Part shown: positions 25,286-33,731 of the stretch, piece after piece
Layout of the letters: each line of letters begins with the position of its first letter
Numbering within the stretch: the stretch's first letter is position 1
NCBI RefSeq assembly: GCF_025655475.1
Contig: NZ_JAHTIK010000001.1
Location: 1,855,189 to 1,905,714 of the forward strand
Reading direction: 5' to 3'
Length of the DNA stretch: 50,526 bases
Source: Kitasatospora sp. DSM 101779
Lineage (GTDB): Bacteria; Actinomycetota; Actinomycetes; Streptomycetales; Streptomycetaceae
Program-made: the position numbers and the translations under genes
The notes under the pieces: generated by a model
Databases searched by the model: none
Seen by the model: the letters and a program-made list of their open reading frames with translations, nothing else
What the model was told of the DNA's origin: nothing

Positions 25286-27526
25286 TCACAGCGCGGTGCA
25301 GGTCAGCGTCGGGACGGCGTTGCTGCCGCCCGAGTTGGTCGCACCGAAGCCGAAGCCCGCCGAGCCGCCGGCCCCGATCGCGCCGTTGTAGGCCGCGTTG
25401 GTGACGGTCACCGCCTGGCCGGACTGGGTGTAGCTGCCGTTCCAGAGGTTGGAGATCTTCTGCTGGCCGCCGAAGGTCCAGGTGACCTTCCAGCCGTTGA
25501 TCGCCGTGGTGCCGTTGTTGGTGACGGTGACGTCGGCGTTGAAGCCGGCGCCCCAGTCGCTGCTCACCTTGTAGGTGGCGGTGCAGCCGGAACCGGTGCC
25601 GCCGGCCGAGGTGGTGACGGAGAGCGCCGCGGAGGCCGCCGAGACGTTGCCCGCCGCGTCCTTCGCCTTCACCGTGTAGCTGTACGCCGTCGAGGCGGCA
25701 AGACCGGTGTCGGTGAACGACGTGGTCGCCGACGAGCCGACCAGCGCGCCACCGCGGTACACGTCGTACCCGGTGACGCCGACGTTGTCGGTGGAGGCCG
25801 TCCAGGACAGCGTGACGCTGCCGGAGGTCTTCGCCGGCGAGGTCAGACCGCTCGGAGCGGTCGGCGCCTGGGTGTCGGCGGTGCCGCCGGCCGAGGTGGT
25901 GACGGAGAGCGTCGCGGAGGCCGCCGAGACGTTGCCCGCCGCGTCCTTCGCCTTCACCGTGTAGCTGTACGCCGTCGAGGCGGCAAGACCGGTGTCGGTG
26001 AACGACGTGGTCGCCGACGAGCCGACCAGCGCGCCACCGCGGTACACGTCGTACCCGGTGACGCCGACGTTGTCGGTGGAGGCCGTCCAGGACAGCGTGA
26101 CGCTGCCGGAGGTCTTCGCCGGCGAGGTCAGACCGCTCGGAGCGGTCGGCGCCTGGGTGTCGGTGGTACCGCCGGTGACGGGCGGGTAGGCGTTGGCCAG
26201 CAGCTGCTGGAACTGCGCGGAGAACCAGGCACCGGCGAGCGGCGAGTTCGGCAGGGCGCCGGACATGCTGTTGCCGTTGCGACCGTTGCCCGTGTAGGTC
26301 GGGTCGCACATCCGGTCGAAGCCCTTGCCCTCGTCGTTCGCGATCGCCTGGCTCGCGCCGTCGGACTCACCCGGGGGCTTGGCCCACACGTAGGCGTCGA
26401 TGCCCGTCGCGGGCGCGGTGGTCGGGCGCTCGCCGAGGCCGGCACCGCTCTGGTTGCACCAGTTGCCGGCGTGGATGCGGCGGTCGACCCGGCTGCCGTT
26501 GACGTAGTCGTCGACGGAGGTCAGCGGGCCCGGACCGGCCGGACGGGCGGCGCCGCCCCAGCCGTTGCGGGAGGTGTCGATCAGCATGCCGATGCTGCTG
26601 TTGAAGCCCTCGCCGACCAGCTTGGTGCGCAGCGCCTGGGCGAAGGACAGCTCGTCGACGTAGTAGTTCCAGTCGACCCACTTGGACTGGCGCACGGTGG
26701 TGCCGTTCACCGAGTCGGTGACCTTGAAGTACGGCTCCGTCAGCGCGCTGTAGTTGGCGGTGTTGACGATGAAGCCGGCCACGTCGTTGACGGTGGCGCC
26801 GCCGGTGGTGGCGGCCTTCTTGAACTCGGTGGCGGCGGGGCCCATGTTGGAGTCCCAGCCGAGCCAGCCGTGGTGCGCGGCGTCGAGGTAGTTGTAGACG
26901 TTCGGGATCGCGCCCAGGGTGTGCAGTGCGTAGCCGACGCCGGCCTCGTAGTTGCCGTTCGCCTTCATGGTGGCGCAGGCGTCGGTCGAACCGGCGGTGC
27001 CGCCGGCGTTGGTGACCAGGTTCGGCAGCGAGTCGGGCTCGATGACGTTGACGATCCGCAGGCCCGCGTACTTGGAGTCCGACATGATCGCGGCGATCGG
27101 GTCGATGTACTCGGTCTTGTAGCGGCCGATCTCGGTGGCGCCGAGTTCGCCGTTGGAGGCGAGGGCGGAGCAGTCGCGGCCGGGCAGGTCGTAGATGACG
27201 ATCTGTACCAGGTTGGCGCCCTGGGCGAGGGCGGTGTCCAGGTGGGCCCGCAGGCCCTTGGCCGCGGAGGAGCCGCTGATCGCGGCAATCCGGTCCATCC
27301 AGACGAAGGTCGGCTGATTGGCGACCGCGGAACCGCCCGGCTCGGCGGCGGCCTTGGCGGACCAGTCCGGGTTCACATAGACCTTGGCGCCGGCATACGG
27401 GTTGTCGAGCTTGGCCTCGGCCGCGGCGGCGGGCTGGACGGCCGTCGCGAGCGGCAGCACGGCTGCGACGCCCAGCGCCGCGGCCGCGGCCGACGTGCGC
27501 AGACGCCGCATGATGGGGGAAGGCAC
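25286..27526 (-). CDS. Secreted GH6 cellulase with two FnIII domains and C-terminal CBM2
   Basis: The 746-residue protein has a signal peptide (about 1-36, 'AAALGVAAVLPLATAVQPAAAA'), then a GH6 domain (about 38-440) with 'IVIYDLPGRDC', 'VIEPDSLPNL' (catalytic acid Asp) and 'AKPPGESDG' (catalytic base region). Two FnIII modules of 95 residues (about 450-640) differ by one residue. A CBM2 (about 645-746) shows Trp/Asn landmarks 'DWGAGFNADVTVTNNG', 'INGWKVTWTF' and 'LWNGSYTQSG' and flanking cysteines. It hydrolyses cellulose, probably as an exo- or endo-acting 1,4-beta-glucanase, outside the cell. The GTG at 27526 has an AAAGGA site 8 nt upstream. Transcription is probably repressed by CebR through the box at 27586-27599. 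Confidence 0.94.
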   Translation of the reverse strand: MPSPIMRRLRTSAAAAALGVAAVLPLATAVQPAAAAEAKLDNPYAGAKVYVNPDWSAKAAAEPGGSAVANQPTFVWMDRIAAISGSSAAKGLRAHLDTALAQGANLVQIVIYDLPGRDCSALASNGELGATEIGRYKTEYIDPIAAIMSDSKYAGLRIVNVIEPDSLPNLVTNAGGTAGSTDACATMKANGNYEAGVGYALHTLGAIPNVYNYLDAAHHGWLGWDSNMGPAATEFKKAATTGGATVNDVAGFIVNTANYSALTEPYFKVTDSVNGTTVRQSKWVDWNYYVDELSFAQALRTKLVGEGFNSSIGMLIDTSRNGWGGAARPAGPGPLTSVDDYVNGSRVDRRIHAGNWCNQSGAGLGERPTTAPATGIDAYVWAKPPGESDGASQAIANDEGKGFDRMCDPTYTGNGRNGNSMSGALPNSPLAGAWFSAQFQQLLANAYPPVTGGTTDTQAPTAPSGLTSPAKTSGSVTLSWTASTDNVGVTGYDVYRGGALVGSSATTSFTDTGLAASTAYSYTVKAKDAAGNVSAASATLSVTTSAGGTADTQAPTAPSGLTSPAKTSGSVTLSWTASTDNVGVTGYDVYRGGALVGSSATTSFTDTGLAASTAYSYTVKAKDAAGNVSAASAALSVTTSAGGTGSGCTATYKVSSDWGAGFNADVTVTNNGTTAINGWKVTWTFGGQQKISNLWNGSYTQSGQAVTVTNAAYNGAIGAGGSAGFGFGATNSGGSNAVPTLTCTAL
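25595..26164. repeat. 285-bp tandem duplication encoding the two FnIII modules
   Basis: Two direct copies, 25595-25879 and 25880-26164, align without gaps. I see a single mismatch (GCC versus GTC near 25626/25911, Ala versus Thr in the protein). Each copy is exactly 95 codons, so unit loss or gain stays in frame. Confidence 0.88.
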
Positions 27527-27585
27527 TTACGGAGTCCTTTCGGGTGGGGGAGGGACCCTGACGTGCATCGGAGGGAGTCACCTGG

Positions 27586-27599
27586 TGGGAGCGCTCCCA
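27586..27599. promoter_or_regulatory. CebR-type operator upstream of the GH6 cellulase
   Basis: TGGGAGCGCTCCCA is the exact 14-bp palindrome known as the CebR box in Streptomyces, where the LacI-family repressor CebR blocks cellulolytic genes until cellobiose or cellotriose is present. It lies 60 bp upstream of the cellulase GTG, on the minus-strand leader or promoter. A second palindrome, ATCGACG-ATA-CGTCGAT, lies just beyond it at 27610-27626. Confidence 0.9.
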
Positions 27600-27756
27600 C
27601 TTACCGGGGATCGACGATACGTCGATGGAACACTCGGAGCTTGGTCGACGAGTCGTCGGAGCAGCGGGACTTCTCAACCCGCGCTTCAGGGCTAGGCCCT
27701 GAGCTCATGGGATATCAAGCCACGAAGGCCATGCCCCGTCAAGGCATCGGACGGAG

Positions 27757-27776
27757 TTGACGATGCGAATCGTCAA
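27757..27776. promoter_or_regulatory. Perfect inverted repeat in the cellulase / C-S lyase intergenic region
   Basis: The 20-bp sequence TTGACGATGCGAATCGTCAA has perfect 8-bp arms and a 4-nt centre. It lies 7 bp left of the second CebR-like box. Its size and symmetry suit a dimeric regulator; it is too short and AT-containing to look like a Streptomyces terminator. Confidence 0.45.
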
Positions 27777-27782
27777 CTGCCG

Positions 27783-27796
27783 TGGGAGCGCTCCCT
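27783..27796. promoter_or_regulatory. Second CebR-like box, upstream of the C-S lyase and egt genes
   Basis: TGGGAGCGCTCCCT matches the CebR palindrome at 13 of 14 positions. It is 104 bp upstream of the GTG at 27900 and 257 bp upstream of the cellulase start. It could serve as a remote second site for cellulase repression or control the rightward gene. Confidence 0.65.
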
Positions 27797-27899
27797 CTTT
27801 GGACATGCTGCGAACGCGAGCACCGCGCCCCGGGCGCGCGGGTGCCGCACCCTTGGCGTGCAGGGGCGGGCGCCGCCCGCCGGCCGGAGGGAGGGAGCA

Positions 27900-29033
27900 G
27901 TGGTGACGGAGTCCTTCGACCGCACCGGGACGGGCAGCAGCAAGTGGGCCCGCGCCGGCCGGGGCCGGATCGCGCTCGGTCTCGCCGACATGGATCTCCC
28001 CGGCCCCGCCGCGATCGGTGCCGCCCTGGCCGCGCGGGCCCGCCATCCTGCGTTCGGCTACACGGTGGCCGATCCGGACGGGCCGCGGCTGGTCGCCGAC
28101 TGGTACCGCCGCCGGCACGGCGCGGCCGTGGACCCGGCGTGGGTGCTCTGCCTGCCCTGCGGCCCGCGCACCGCGATGCGGCTGCTGCTCGACGCCGCCG
28201 CTCCGCGGATGCGCGGCCGGACGGCCGTCGCGGCGGCGCCCGAGTGGGGCGGCTTCGCCGGCCTGTGCGCCGCCGCCGGCCTGCCCTTCGCCACCGTCCC
28301 GCTCGGCCGCGCCGAGGACCCGTTCGGACTGCCCGTCGACCGCTTCGCGGCGCAGCGCCCCGGGGTGGTGCTGGTCAGCAGTCCGCACAACCCGACCGGA
28401 CGGCTGCGCACGGCCGCCGAGATCGGCGCGCTGGCCGCGCTCGCCGCCGCCGAGGACGGCCTGCTGGTCTCGGACGAGGTGCACGGCGACCTCATCCACC
28501 CCGACCACGGCCTGCGCCACCCGGTCGCGGCGGCCGTCGCCGATCCGGCCGCGGCCGGGCACACGGTGACCGTGGGATCGGTCGGCAAGACCTTCAACAC
28601 CTCGGGCGTCCCCAGCTGTTGGCTGCTGGTGCCGGACGGCGGTCTGCGCGCGCAGGTCCGCGAACGGGCCGCCGCACTCGGGATCTGGGAGGGCGGACTG
28701 CTGGAGCAGATCGTCCAGCGCGCCGCCCTGACCGCGGGGGACGACTGGCTGGACGGCCTGCTGCGGCACCTGGCCACCGCCCGGGACCTCGCCTTGGCGG
28801 CGCTCGGCCCGGCCGTGCTCGCCCGCCCGCAGGCCTCGTACCTGATGTGGCTGGACGGGGCCGTCCTCGGTCTGCCACCCGAACGGGCGAGGGAGGCGGC
28901 GATGACGGAGCGTGACGTGGAGCTGGCGGACGGTTCGGACTTCGGCGCGCCCCGACCAGGGCTGCTCCGGCTCAACTACGCCCTGCCGCTACCGCGGCTG
29001 GAGTGCGCGCTGCACCGACTGGCACGCTCCTGA
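27900..29033 (+). CDS. MalY/PatB-family PLP-dependent C-S lyase/aminotransferase (candidate EgtE-function enzyme)
   Basis: The 377-residue fold-type I enzyme has 'SSPHNPTGRL' (substrate/PLP contacts), 'LVSDEVHGDLI' (Asp holding the pyridine N) and 'VGSVGKTFNTSG' with the PLP-binding Lys. The MalY/PatB subgroup typically cleaves cystathionine-type C-S bonds by beta-elimination. The stop is 77 bp before egtA on the same strand. Ergothioneine synthesis needs a C-S lyase (EgtE in mycobacteria, a class V-type enzyme) for hercynylcysteine sulfoxide, and no other lyase gene is nearby, so this gene may fill that step; that is inference. A GGAGGGAGGGAG purine run precedes two consecutive GTG codons (27900, 27903). 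Confidence 0.87.
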   Translation: MVTESFDRTGTGSSKWARAGRGRIALGLADMDLPGPAAIGAALAARARHPAFGYTVADPDGPRLVADWYRRRHGAAVDPAWVLCLPCGPRTAMRLLLDAAAPRMRGRTAVAAAPEWGGFAGLCAAAGLPFATVPLGRAEDPFGLPVDRFAAQRPGVVLVSSPHNPTGRLRTAAEIGALAALAAAEDGLLVSDEVHGDLIHPDHGLRHPVAAAVADPAAAGHTVTVGSVGKTFNTSGVPSCWLLVPDGGLRAQVRERAAALGIWEGGLLEQIVQRAALTAGDDWLDGLLRHLATARDLALAALGPAVLARPQASYLMWLDGAVLGLPPERAREAAMTERDVELADGSDFGAPRPGLLRLNYALPLPRLECALHRLARS

Positions 29034-29110
29034 CCTGCGTTGAGCGGCGGCGATGTTTGCCCCGTAGCAGACTGAGCAGGAAATACCGGGCCGCAACCGC
29101 GTACCGAGGG

Positions 29111-30451
29111 ATGGTGAGTCCGGTGATACCCGTCCGTCCGCAGCGAAGCACCGACCGCATCGATCAGACACCCAGCGTGACGCCGCTGACCGAGGCGTCC
29201 GCCGAAACCCATCTGGCCGGAATCTGTTTCAAGATCGGGCCTCCCGCCCTGGTGGGTGTCGAGGCCGAGTGGTTCGTCCACGACAGCCGATGTCCCGAGC
29301 GGCCGGTCGACCCCGCCCGCACCGCGGCGGCCCTCGCGGACCTGCCCGAGGACCACGACGGCCCGCGCTTCCCGGCGGGCTCCCGCTTCACCAGGGAACC
29401 CGGCGGCCAGGTCGAGCTCAGCTCCCGGCCCGCCGACTCCCCTGCCGCCTGCGCCGCCGACCTGCTGCGCGACCAGGCCGCCCTGCGCACCGCTCTCGCC
29501 GGCCAGGGTCTGCGGCTCACCGGCAGCGGCACCGACCCGCTCGGCCGGGCCCGCCGGATGCAGGCCGAACACCCCCGCTACCGCGCGATGCAGACCTTCT
29601 TCGACCGCGCCGGGCCCTGGGGCCGGATCATGATGACCGGCACCGCGTCGGTGCAGGTCTGCGTGGACGCCGGCACCGAGGCCGCCGTCGCCCGCCGCTG
29701 GCGGCTCGTCCACCGGCTCGGCCCGGTGCTGGTCGCCGCCTTCGCCAACTCGCCGCTGCTGGACGGCCGGCCGACCGGCTTCCGGTCCAGCCGGCAGGTG
29801 GTGTGGTCCCGGATGGACCCGACCCGCACCCTCGCGCCGCCGCCCGACGGCGACCCGCGCGAGGCCTGGGCCCGGTACGTGCTGGACGCCGAGGTGCTGT
29901 GCGTCCGCCGGCCCGAGGGCCGGCCCTGGACGGCGCCGCCGGGCCTCACCTTCCGGCAGTGGCTGCGCGGCGCGGGCGAGCGGCCCGCCACCCTGGCCGA
30001 CCTCGAGTACCACCGCACCACGCTCTTCCCGCCCGTCCGGCCGCGCGGCCACCTGGAACTGCGGATGATCGACGCGCAGCCCGGCGACGGCTGGCTCGTA
30101 CCGCTCGCCCTGGTGACCGCGCTGCTCGACGACCCGGAGGCCACCGACGCGGCGCTCGCCGCGTTGGAGCCGCTCGGCCACGACCGGGCGCTGCCGCCGC
30201 CGCGCTGCAGCCTCTGGCGGCGGGCCGCCGCCCTCGCCACCGCCGACCCGGAACTGCGGCAGGCCGCGCTCGCCTGCTTCGCCGCCGCCGAGCGGGCGCT
30301 CGCCCGCGTGCCCGACACCGCCGGCCTGCGCCGTGCCCTGACCGAGTACGCCGACCGTTACCCCGCGCGGGGCCGCTGCCCGGCCGACGACCAGCTGGAC
30401 GCCGTGCGCGCGGGCCGCCGCCCCGCCGTCGAGGAGGACGCACCGTGCTGA
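29111..30451 (+). CDS. egtA: Ergothioneine biosynthesis glutamate-cysteine ligase EgtA
   Basis: The 446-residue product belongs to the GCS2-type carboxylate-amine ligase family and would make gamma-glutamylcysteine from Glu, Cys and ATP. Supporting features are 'LVGVEAEWFVHD' near residue 55 (active-site Glu), 'GQVELSSRP', 'MTGTASVQVCVDAG' and 'HLELRMIDAQPGDGW'. It heads the egtABCD gene order seen in actinobacteria. The start is uncertain: the ATG at 29111 directly abuts a GAGGG site, so GTG codons at 29114 or 29120 are alternatives. Its stop overlaps the egtB start by 7 bp. Confidence 0.92.
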   Translation: MVSPVIPVRPQRSTDRIDQTPSVTPLTEASAETHLAGICFKIGPPALVGVEAEWFVHDSRCPERPVDPARTAAALADLPEDHDGPRFPAGSRFTREPGGQVELSSRPADSPAACAADLLRDQAALRTALAGQGLRLTGSGTDPLGRARRMQAEHPRYRAMQTFFDRAGPWGRIMMTGTASVQVCVDAGTEAAVARRWRLVHRLGPVLVAAFANSPLLDGRPTGFRSSRQVVWSRMDPTRTLAPPPDGDPREAWARYVLDAEVLCVRRPEGRPWTAPPGLTFRQWLRGAGERPATLADLEYHRTTLFPPVRPRGHLELRMIDAQPGDGWLVPLALVTALLDDPEATDAALAALEPLGHDRALPPPRCSLWRRAAALATADPELRQAALACFAAAERALARVPDTAGLRRALTEYADRYPARGRCPADDQLDAVRAGRRPAVEEDAPC

Positions 30452-31776
30452 ACGCCGACCGCACCGATCCGGCGACGCTCCGCGAGGCGATCGCCACCGA
30501 GCTGCTGGCCGCCCGCGACCGCACGGCCGGGCTCACCGGCTGCGTGGACGACCACGACCTCACCGCCCAGCACTCCCCCTTGATGTCGCCGCTGGTCTGG
30601 GACCTGGCGCACATCGGCAACCAGGAGGAGCTGTGGCTGCTGCGCAACGTCGGCGGCCACGACCCGATGCACCCCGAGATCGACCCGCTCTACGACGCCT
30701 TCGAGCACCCGCGGGCCGAACGGCCCAGCCTGCCGCTGCTGCCGCCCGACGAGGCCCGGCGCTATGCGCACGAGGTCCGCGGCCGGGTCCTCGATTTGCT
30801 GGAGGCCAGTCCGCTGGAGGGCGCGCCGCTGCTGGACGCCGGCTTCGCCTTCGGGATGATCGCCCAGCACGAGCAGCAGCACGACGAGACGATGCTGATC
30901 ACCCATCAGCTGCGGCAGGGCGCCGCCGTGCTGGCCGCCCCTCCCCCGCCGGCCGCCGCCGACGAGCAGCTGCCCGCCGAAGTCCTCGTTCCGGCCGGCC
31001 CGTTCACCATGGGCACCGACACCGAGCCGTGGGCACTGGACAACGAGCGGCCCGCGCACCAGGTCGAGCTGTCCGCCTACTGGCTGGACACCGTCCCCGT
31101 CACCAACGCGGCGTACCTCGCCTTCGTCGAGGACGGCGGCTACCGGGAGCCGCGCTGGTGGACGCCGGCCGGCTGGGAGCACCGGATGCAGGCCGGCCTG
31201 GTCGCACCGCTCTTCTGGAGCCGGGACGGCGGCCAGTGGCTGCGCCGCCGGTTCGGCACCGTCGAACCCGTCCCGCCGGACGAGCCGGTGCTGCACGTGA
31301 GCTGGTACGAGGCCGACGCGTACGCCCGCTGGGCCGGGCGGCGGCTGCCCACCGAGGCGGAGTGGGAGAAGGCCGCCCGCTTCGACCCGGCCTCCGGCCG
31401 CTCCCGGCGCTACCCCTGGGGTGACGGGCCGCCCGCCGCCGAGCACGCCAATCTCGGCCAGCGGCACCTGCAGCCCGCCCCGGCCGGCAGTTACCCGGCG
31501 GGCACCGCCCCCTGCGGCGCCTGGCAGCTGATCGGCGACGTCTGGGAGTGGACGGCGAGTGACTTCCTGCCCTACCCCGGCTTCACCGCCTGGCCGTACA
31601 AGGAGTACTCCGAGGTGTTCTTCGGCCCGGAGTACAAGGTGCTGCGCGGTGGCTCGTTCGCGGTGGCGCCCGTCGCCTGCCGGGGCACCTTCCGCAACTG
31701 GGACTACCCGGTCCGGCGGCAGATCTTCGCCGGCTTCCGAACCGCCCGCTCCGCCAACGGCACGGAGGACGCCTGA
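30445..31776 (+). CDS. egtB: Ergothioneine biosynthesis protein EgtB (hercynylcysteine sulfoxide synthase)
   Basis: The 443-residue non-haem iron enzyme joins hercynine and gamma-glutamylcysteine with O2 to form the sulfoxide. An N-terminal DinB-like domain (about 10-160) supplies the 3-His iron site: His56 in 'WDLAHIGNQEE', and His142 and His146 in 'AQHEQQHDET'. A C-terminal FGE-sulfatase-like domain (about 175-443) contains 'PFTMGTD', 'RLPTEAEWEKAAR', 'GDVWEWTASDF' and 'VLRGGSFAVAP'. The GTG at 30445 has GGAGG 7 nt upstream and lies inside the 3' end of egtA. Its stop overlaps the egtC start (TGATG). Confidence 0.95.
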   Translation: MLNADRTDPATLREAIATELLAARDRTAGLTGCVDDHDLTAQHSPLMSPLVWDLAHIGNQEELWLLRNVGGHDPMHPEIDPLYDAFEHPRAERPSLPLLPPDEARRYAHEVRGRVLDLLEASPLEGAPLLDAGFAFGMIAQHEQQHDETMLITHQLRQGAAVLAAPPPPAAADEQLPAEVLVPAGPFTMGTDTEPWALDNERPAHQVELSAYWLDTVPVTNAAYLAFVEDGGYREPRWWTPAGWEHRMQAGLVAPLFWSRDGGQWLRRRFGTVEPVPPDEPVLHVSWYEADAYARWAGRRLPTEAEWEKAARFDPASGRSRRYPWGDGPPAAEHANLGQRHLQPAPAGSYPAGTAPCGAWQLIGDVWEWTASDFLPYPGFTAWPYKEYSEVFFGPEYKVLRGGSFAVAPVACRGTFRNWDYPVRRQIFAGFRTARSANGTEDA

Positions 31777-32624
31777 TGTGCCGCCACCTCGCCTACCTCG
31801 GCGGTGAACTGCCCCTCGGCGCCCTGCTGTTCGACCCGCCGTACGGGCTCGTCCGGCAGTCCTGGGCACCCCGGCGGCAGCGGTACGGCACGGTGAACGC
31901 CGACGGCTTCGGGATCGGCTGGTACGCGGCGGGCGACGAGCGGCCCGCCCGCTACCGGCGGTCCGGGCCGGTCTGGGCGGACGAGAACCTCGCCGACCTC
32001 GCCCGGGTGGTGCGCACCCGGGCCCTGCTCGCCGCCGTCCGCTCGGCCACCGCGGGCTGCGCGCCGGGCGAGGCCGCCGCCGCACCGTTCGCCGCCGGGC
32101 GGCTGCTGTTCAGCCACAACGGCGCCCTGCCCGGCTGGCCCGAGCGGTACGGCCCGCTCGCCGCCACCCTGCCGCCGGCCGACCTGATGGCGCTGGAGGC
32201 GCGCAGCGACTCGGCCCTGCTGTGGGCGCTGCTGCTGGCCCGGCTGCGCACCGGCGCCGAGCTCGGCGAGGCCCTGGCCGACACCGTCCGGGAGGCCGCC
32301 AAGTACGGCGACGCCCGGCTCAACCTGCTCGTCACCGACGGGACGTCGATCGCCGCGACGGCCTGGGGCGACACGCTGTTCCACCGCGCCGGACCGGGCG
32401 TGGTCGTCGCCTCGGAGCCGTACGACGACGAACCCGGCTGGATCGAGGTCCCCGACCGCACGCTGCTGCTCGCCGGGCCGGCCGGCGTGGCGCTGCACCC
32501 CATCGACCGCGCCGAACCGGCGCCCGCTGCACAGGAGTCCGCCCGACCGGGGCGCACCGAGGAGGAGAGCGACCGGCCCGCACCCGCGGCCGGCCGCCCG
32601 ACGCGAGAGGACGACTCGCCGTGA
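31776..32624 (+). CDS. egtC: Ergothioneine biosynthesis protein EgtC (gamma-glutamyl hydrolase)
   Basis: The 282-residue class II glutamine amidotransferase-type Ntn hydrolase starts 'MCRHLAYLG': removal of Met exposes the catalytic Cys2. '[10 protein letters not shown]' and '[10 protein letters not shown]' are the family substrate-site blocks. It removes the glutamyl group from gamma-glutamyl-hercynylcysteine sulfoxide. The last 45 residues are a charged Ala/Pro/Glu-rich tail. It overlaps egtB by one base and egtD by 4 bp (GTGA). Confidence 0.94.
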   Translation: MCRHLAYLGGELPLGALLFDPPYGLVRQSWAPRRQRYGTVNADGFGIGWYAAGDERPARYRRSGPVWADENLADLARVVRTRALLAAVRSATAGCAPGEAAAAPFAAGRLLFSHNGALPGWPERYGPLAATLPPADLMALEARSDSALLWALLLARLRTGAELGEALADTVREAAKYGDARLNLLVTDGTSIAATAWGDTLFHRAGPGVVVASEPYDDEPGWIEVPDRTLLLAGPAGVALHPIDRAEPAPAAQESARPGRTEEESDRPAPAAGRPTREDDSP

Positions 32625-33592
32625 GCACCTTCGACCTGACCCGCCTGCTGCCCGCCGACCACTTCAGCCACGCACTACGGCACGACGTGCAGCGGGGCCT
32701 GACCGCGAGTCCCAAGTGGCTGCCGCCGAAGTGGTTCTACGACGCGCGGGGCAGCGAACTGTTCGAGGAGATCACCCGGCTGCCCGAGTACTACCCGACC
32801 CGGGCCGAGCGGGAGATCCTGACCGACCGGGCCGCGGAGATCGCCGCACTCAGCCGGGCCCGCACCCTGGTGGAGCTCGGGTCCGGCTCCTCCGAGAAGA
32901 CCCGGCTGCTGCTGGACGCGCTGAACGGGATCGGCAGCCTTCGGGCGTACGTGCCGGTGGACGTCAGCGAGAGCGCCCTGGAAGCCGCGGGGAGGGCACT
33001 GATCGCCGACTACCCGGGCACCGACGTGCACGCGGTGCTCTCCGACTTCACCCGGGGTCTCGGCCTGCCGCCGGGCGGCGGGCCGAGACTGGTGGCCTTC
33101 CTCGGCGGCACACTCGGCAACTTCGTGCCCGCCGAGCGGGCCGGCTTCCTGCGCACGCTGCGGGCGGCCCTGGAGCCGGGCGACGCACTGCTGCTCGGCA
33201 CCGACCTGGTGAAGGACCCGGCGGTGCTGGTCGCCGCGTACGACGACGCGGCCGGGGTGACGGCGGAGTTCAACAAGAACGTGCTGAACGTGCTCGACCG
33301 GGAGCTGGACGCCGACTTCGACGCGGACGCCTTCGAGCACGTGGCGCTCTGGGACGCCGAGCAGGAGTGGATCGAGATGCGGCTGCGCTCCGTCCGCGAC
33401 CAGACGGTGAAGATCCCGGCGCTGGACATGCCGGTGCACTTCGAGGCGGGCGAGGAGCTGCGCACGGAGGTTTCCGCGAAGTTCCGCCGCGAGCGGGTGG
33501 CGGACGAGCTGGCGGCGGCCGGGATGCGGCTGACGCACTGGTGGACGGACGCCGCGGGGCGCTTCGGGCTGTCGCTCTCGGAGCCCGTCTGA
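32621..33592 (+). CDS. egtD: L-histidine N(alpha)-methyltransferase EgtD
   Basis: The 323-residue SAM-dependent enzyme trimethylates histidine to hercynine, the first committed step of ergothioneine synthesis. It shows '[30 protein letters not shown]', the SAM loop '[19 protein letters not shown]', '[10 protein letters not shown]' and '[14 protein letters not shown]', all signatures of the EgtD family. It starts at GTG 32621, overlapping the egtC stop, and closes the operon. No clear terminator hairpin follows; the next 60 bases are relatively AT-rich. Confidence 0.95.
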   Translation: MSTFDLTRLLPADHFSHALRHDVQRGLTASPKWLPPKWFYDARGSELFEEITRLPEYYPTRAEREILTDRAAEIAALSRARTLVELGSGSSEKTRLLLDALNGIGSLRAYVPVDVSESALEAAGRALIADYPGTDVHAVLSDFTRGLGLPPGGGPRLVAFLGGTLGNFVPAERAGFLRTLRAALEPGDALLLGTDLVKDPAVLVAAYDDAAGVTAEFNKNVLNVLDRELDADFDADAFEHVALWDAEQEWIEMRLRSVRDQTVKIPALDMPVHFEAGEELRTEVSAKFRRERVADELAAAGMRLTHWWTDAAGRFGLSLSEPV

Positions 33593-33731
33593 ATCCTCAT
33601 ACAATTCAGCTCTTGAACAGTACCCGGCGGACGTTTGCCCCATTGTCCGGATAGTGCGTACATGTGATGAACAAGCCGGGGGTACGATCCTGACGCCTCT
33701 CTCAATGTCGAGTACACAGGAGTCAGAGATC

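Noticed and set aside
25214..27760. An 848-codon open frame on the plus strand opposite the GH6 cellulase
   Set aside because: It is the mirror of a high-GC3 gene. Its product is Gly/Val/Arg/Ala-rich low-complexity sequence without domains, and it runs across the terminator hairpin and CebR box.
29053..33640. The nine-base string GTTTGCCCC occurs upstream of egtA and again upstream of the symporter
   Set aside because: Too short to be significant in 50 kb and the flanking bases do not match, so it was not called an operator.
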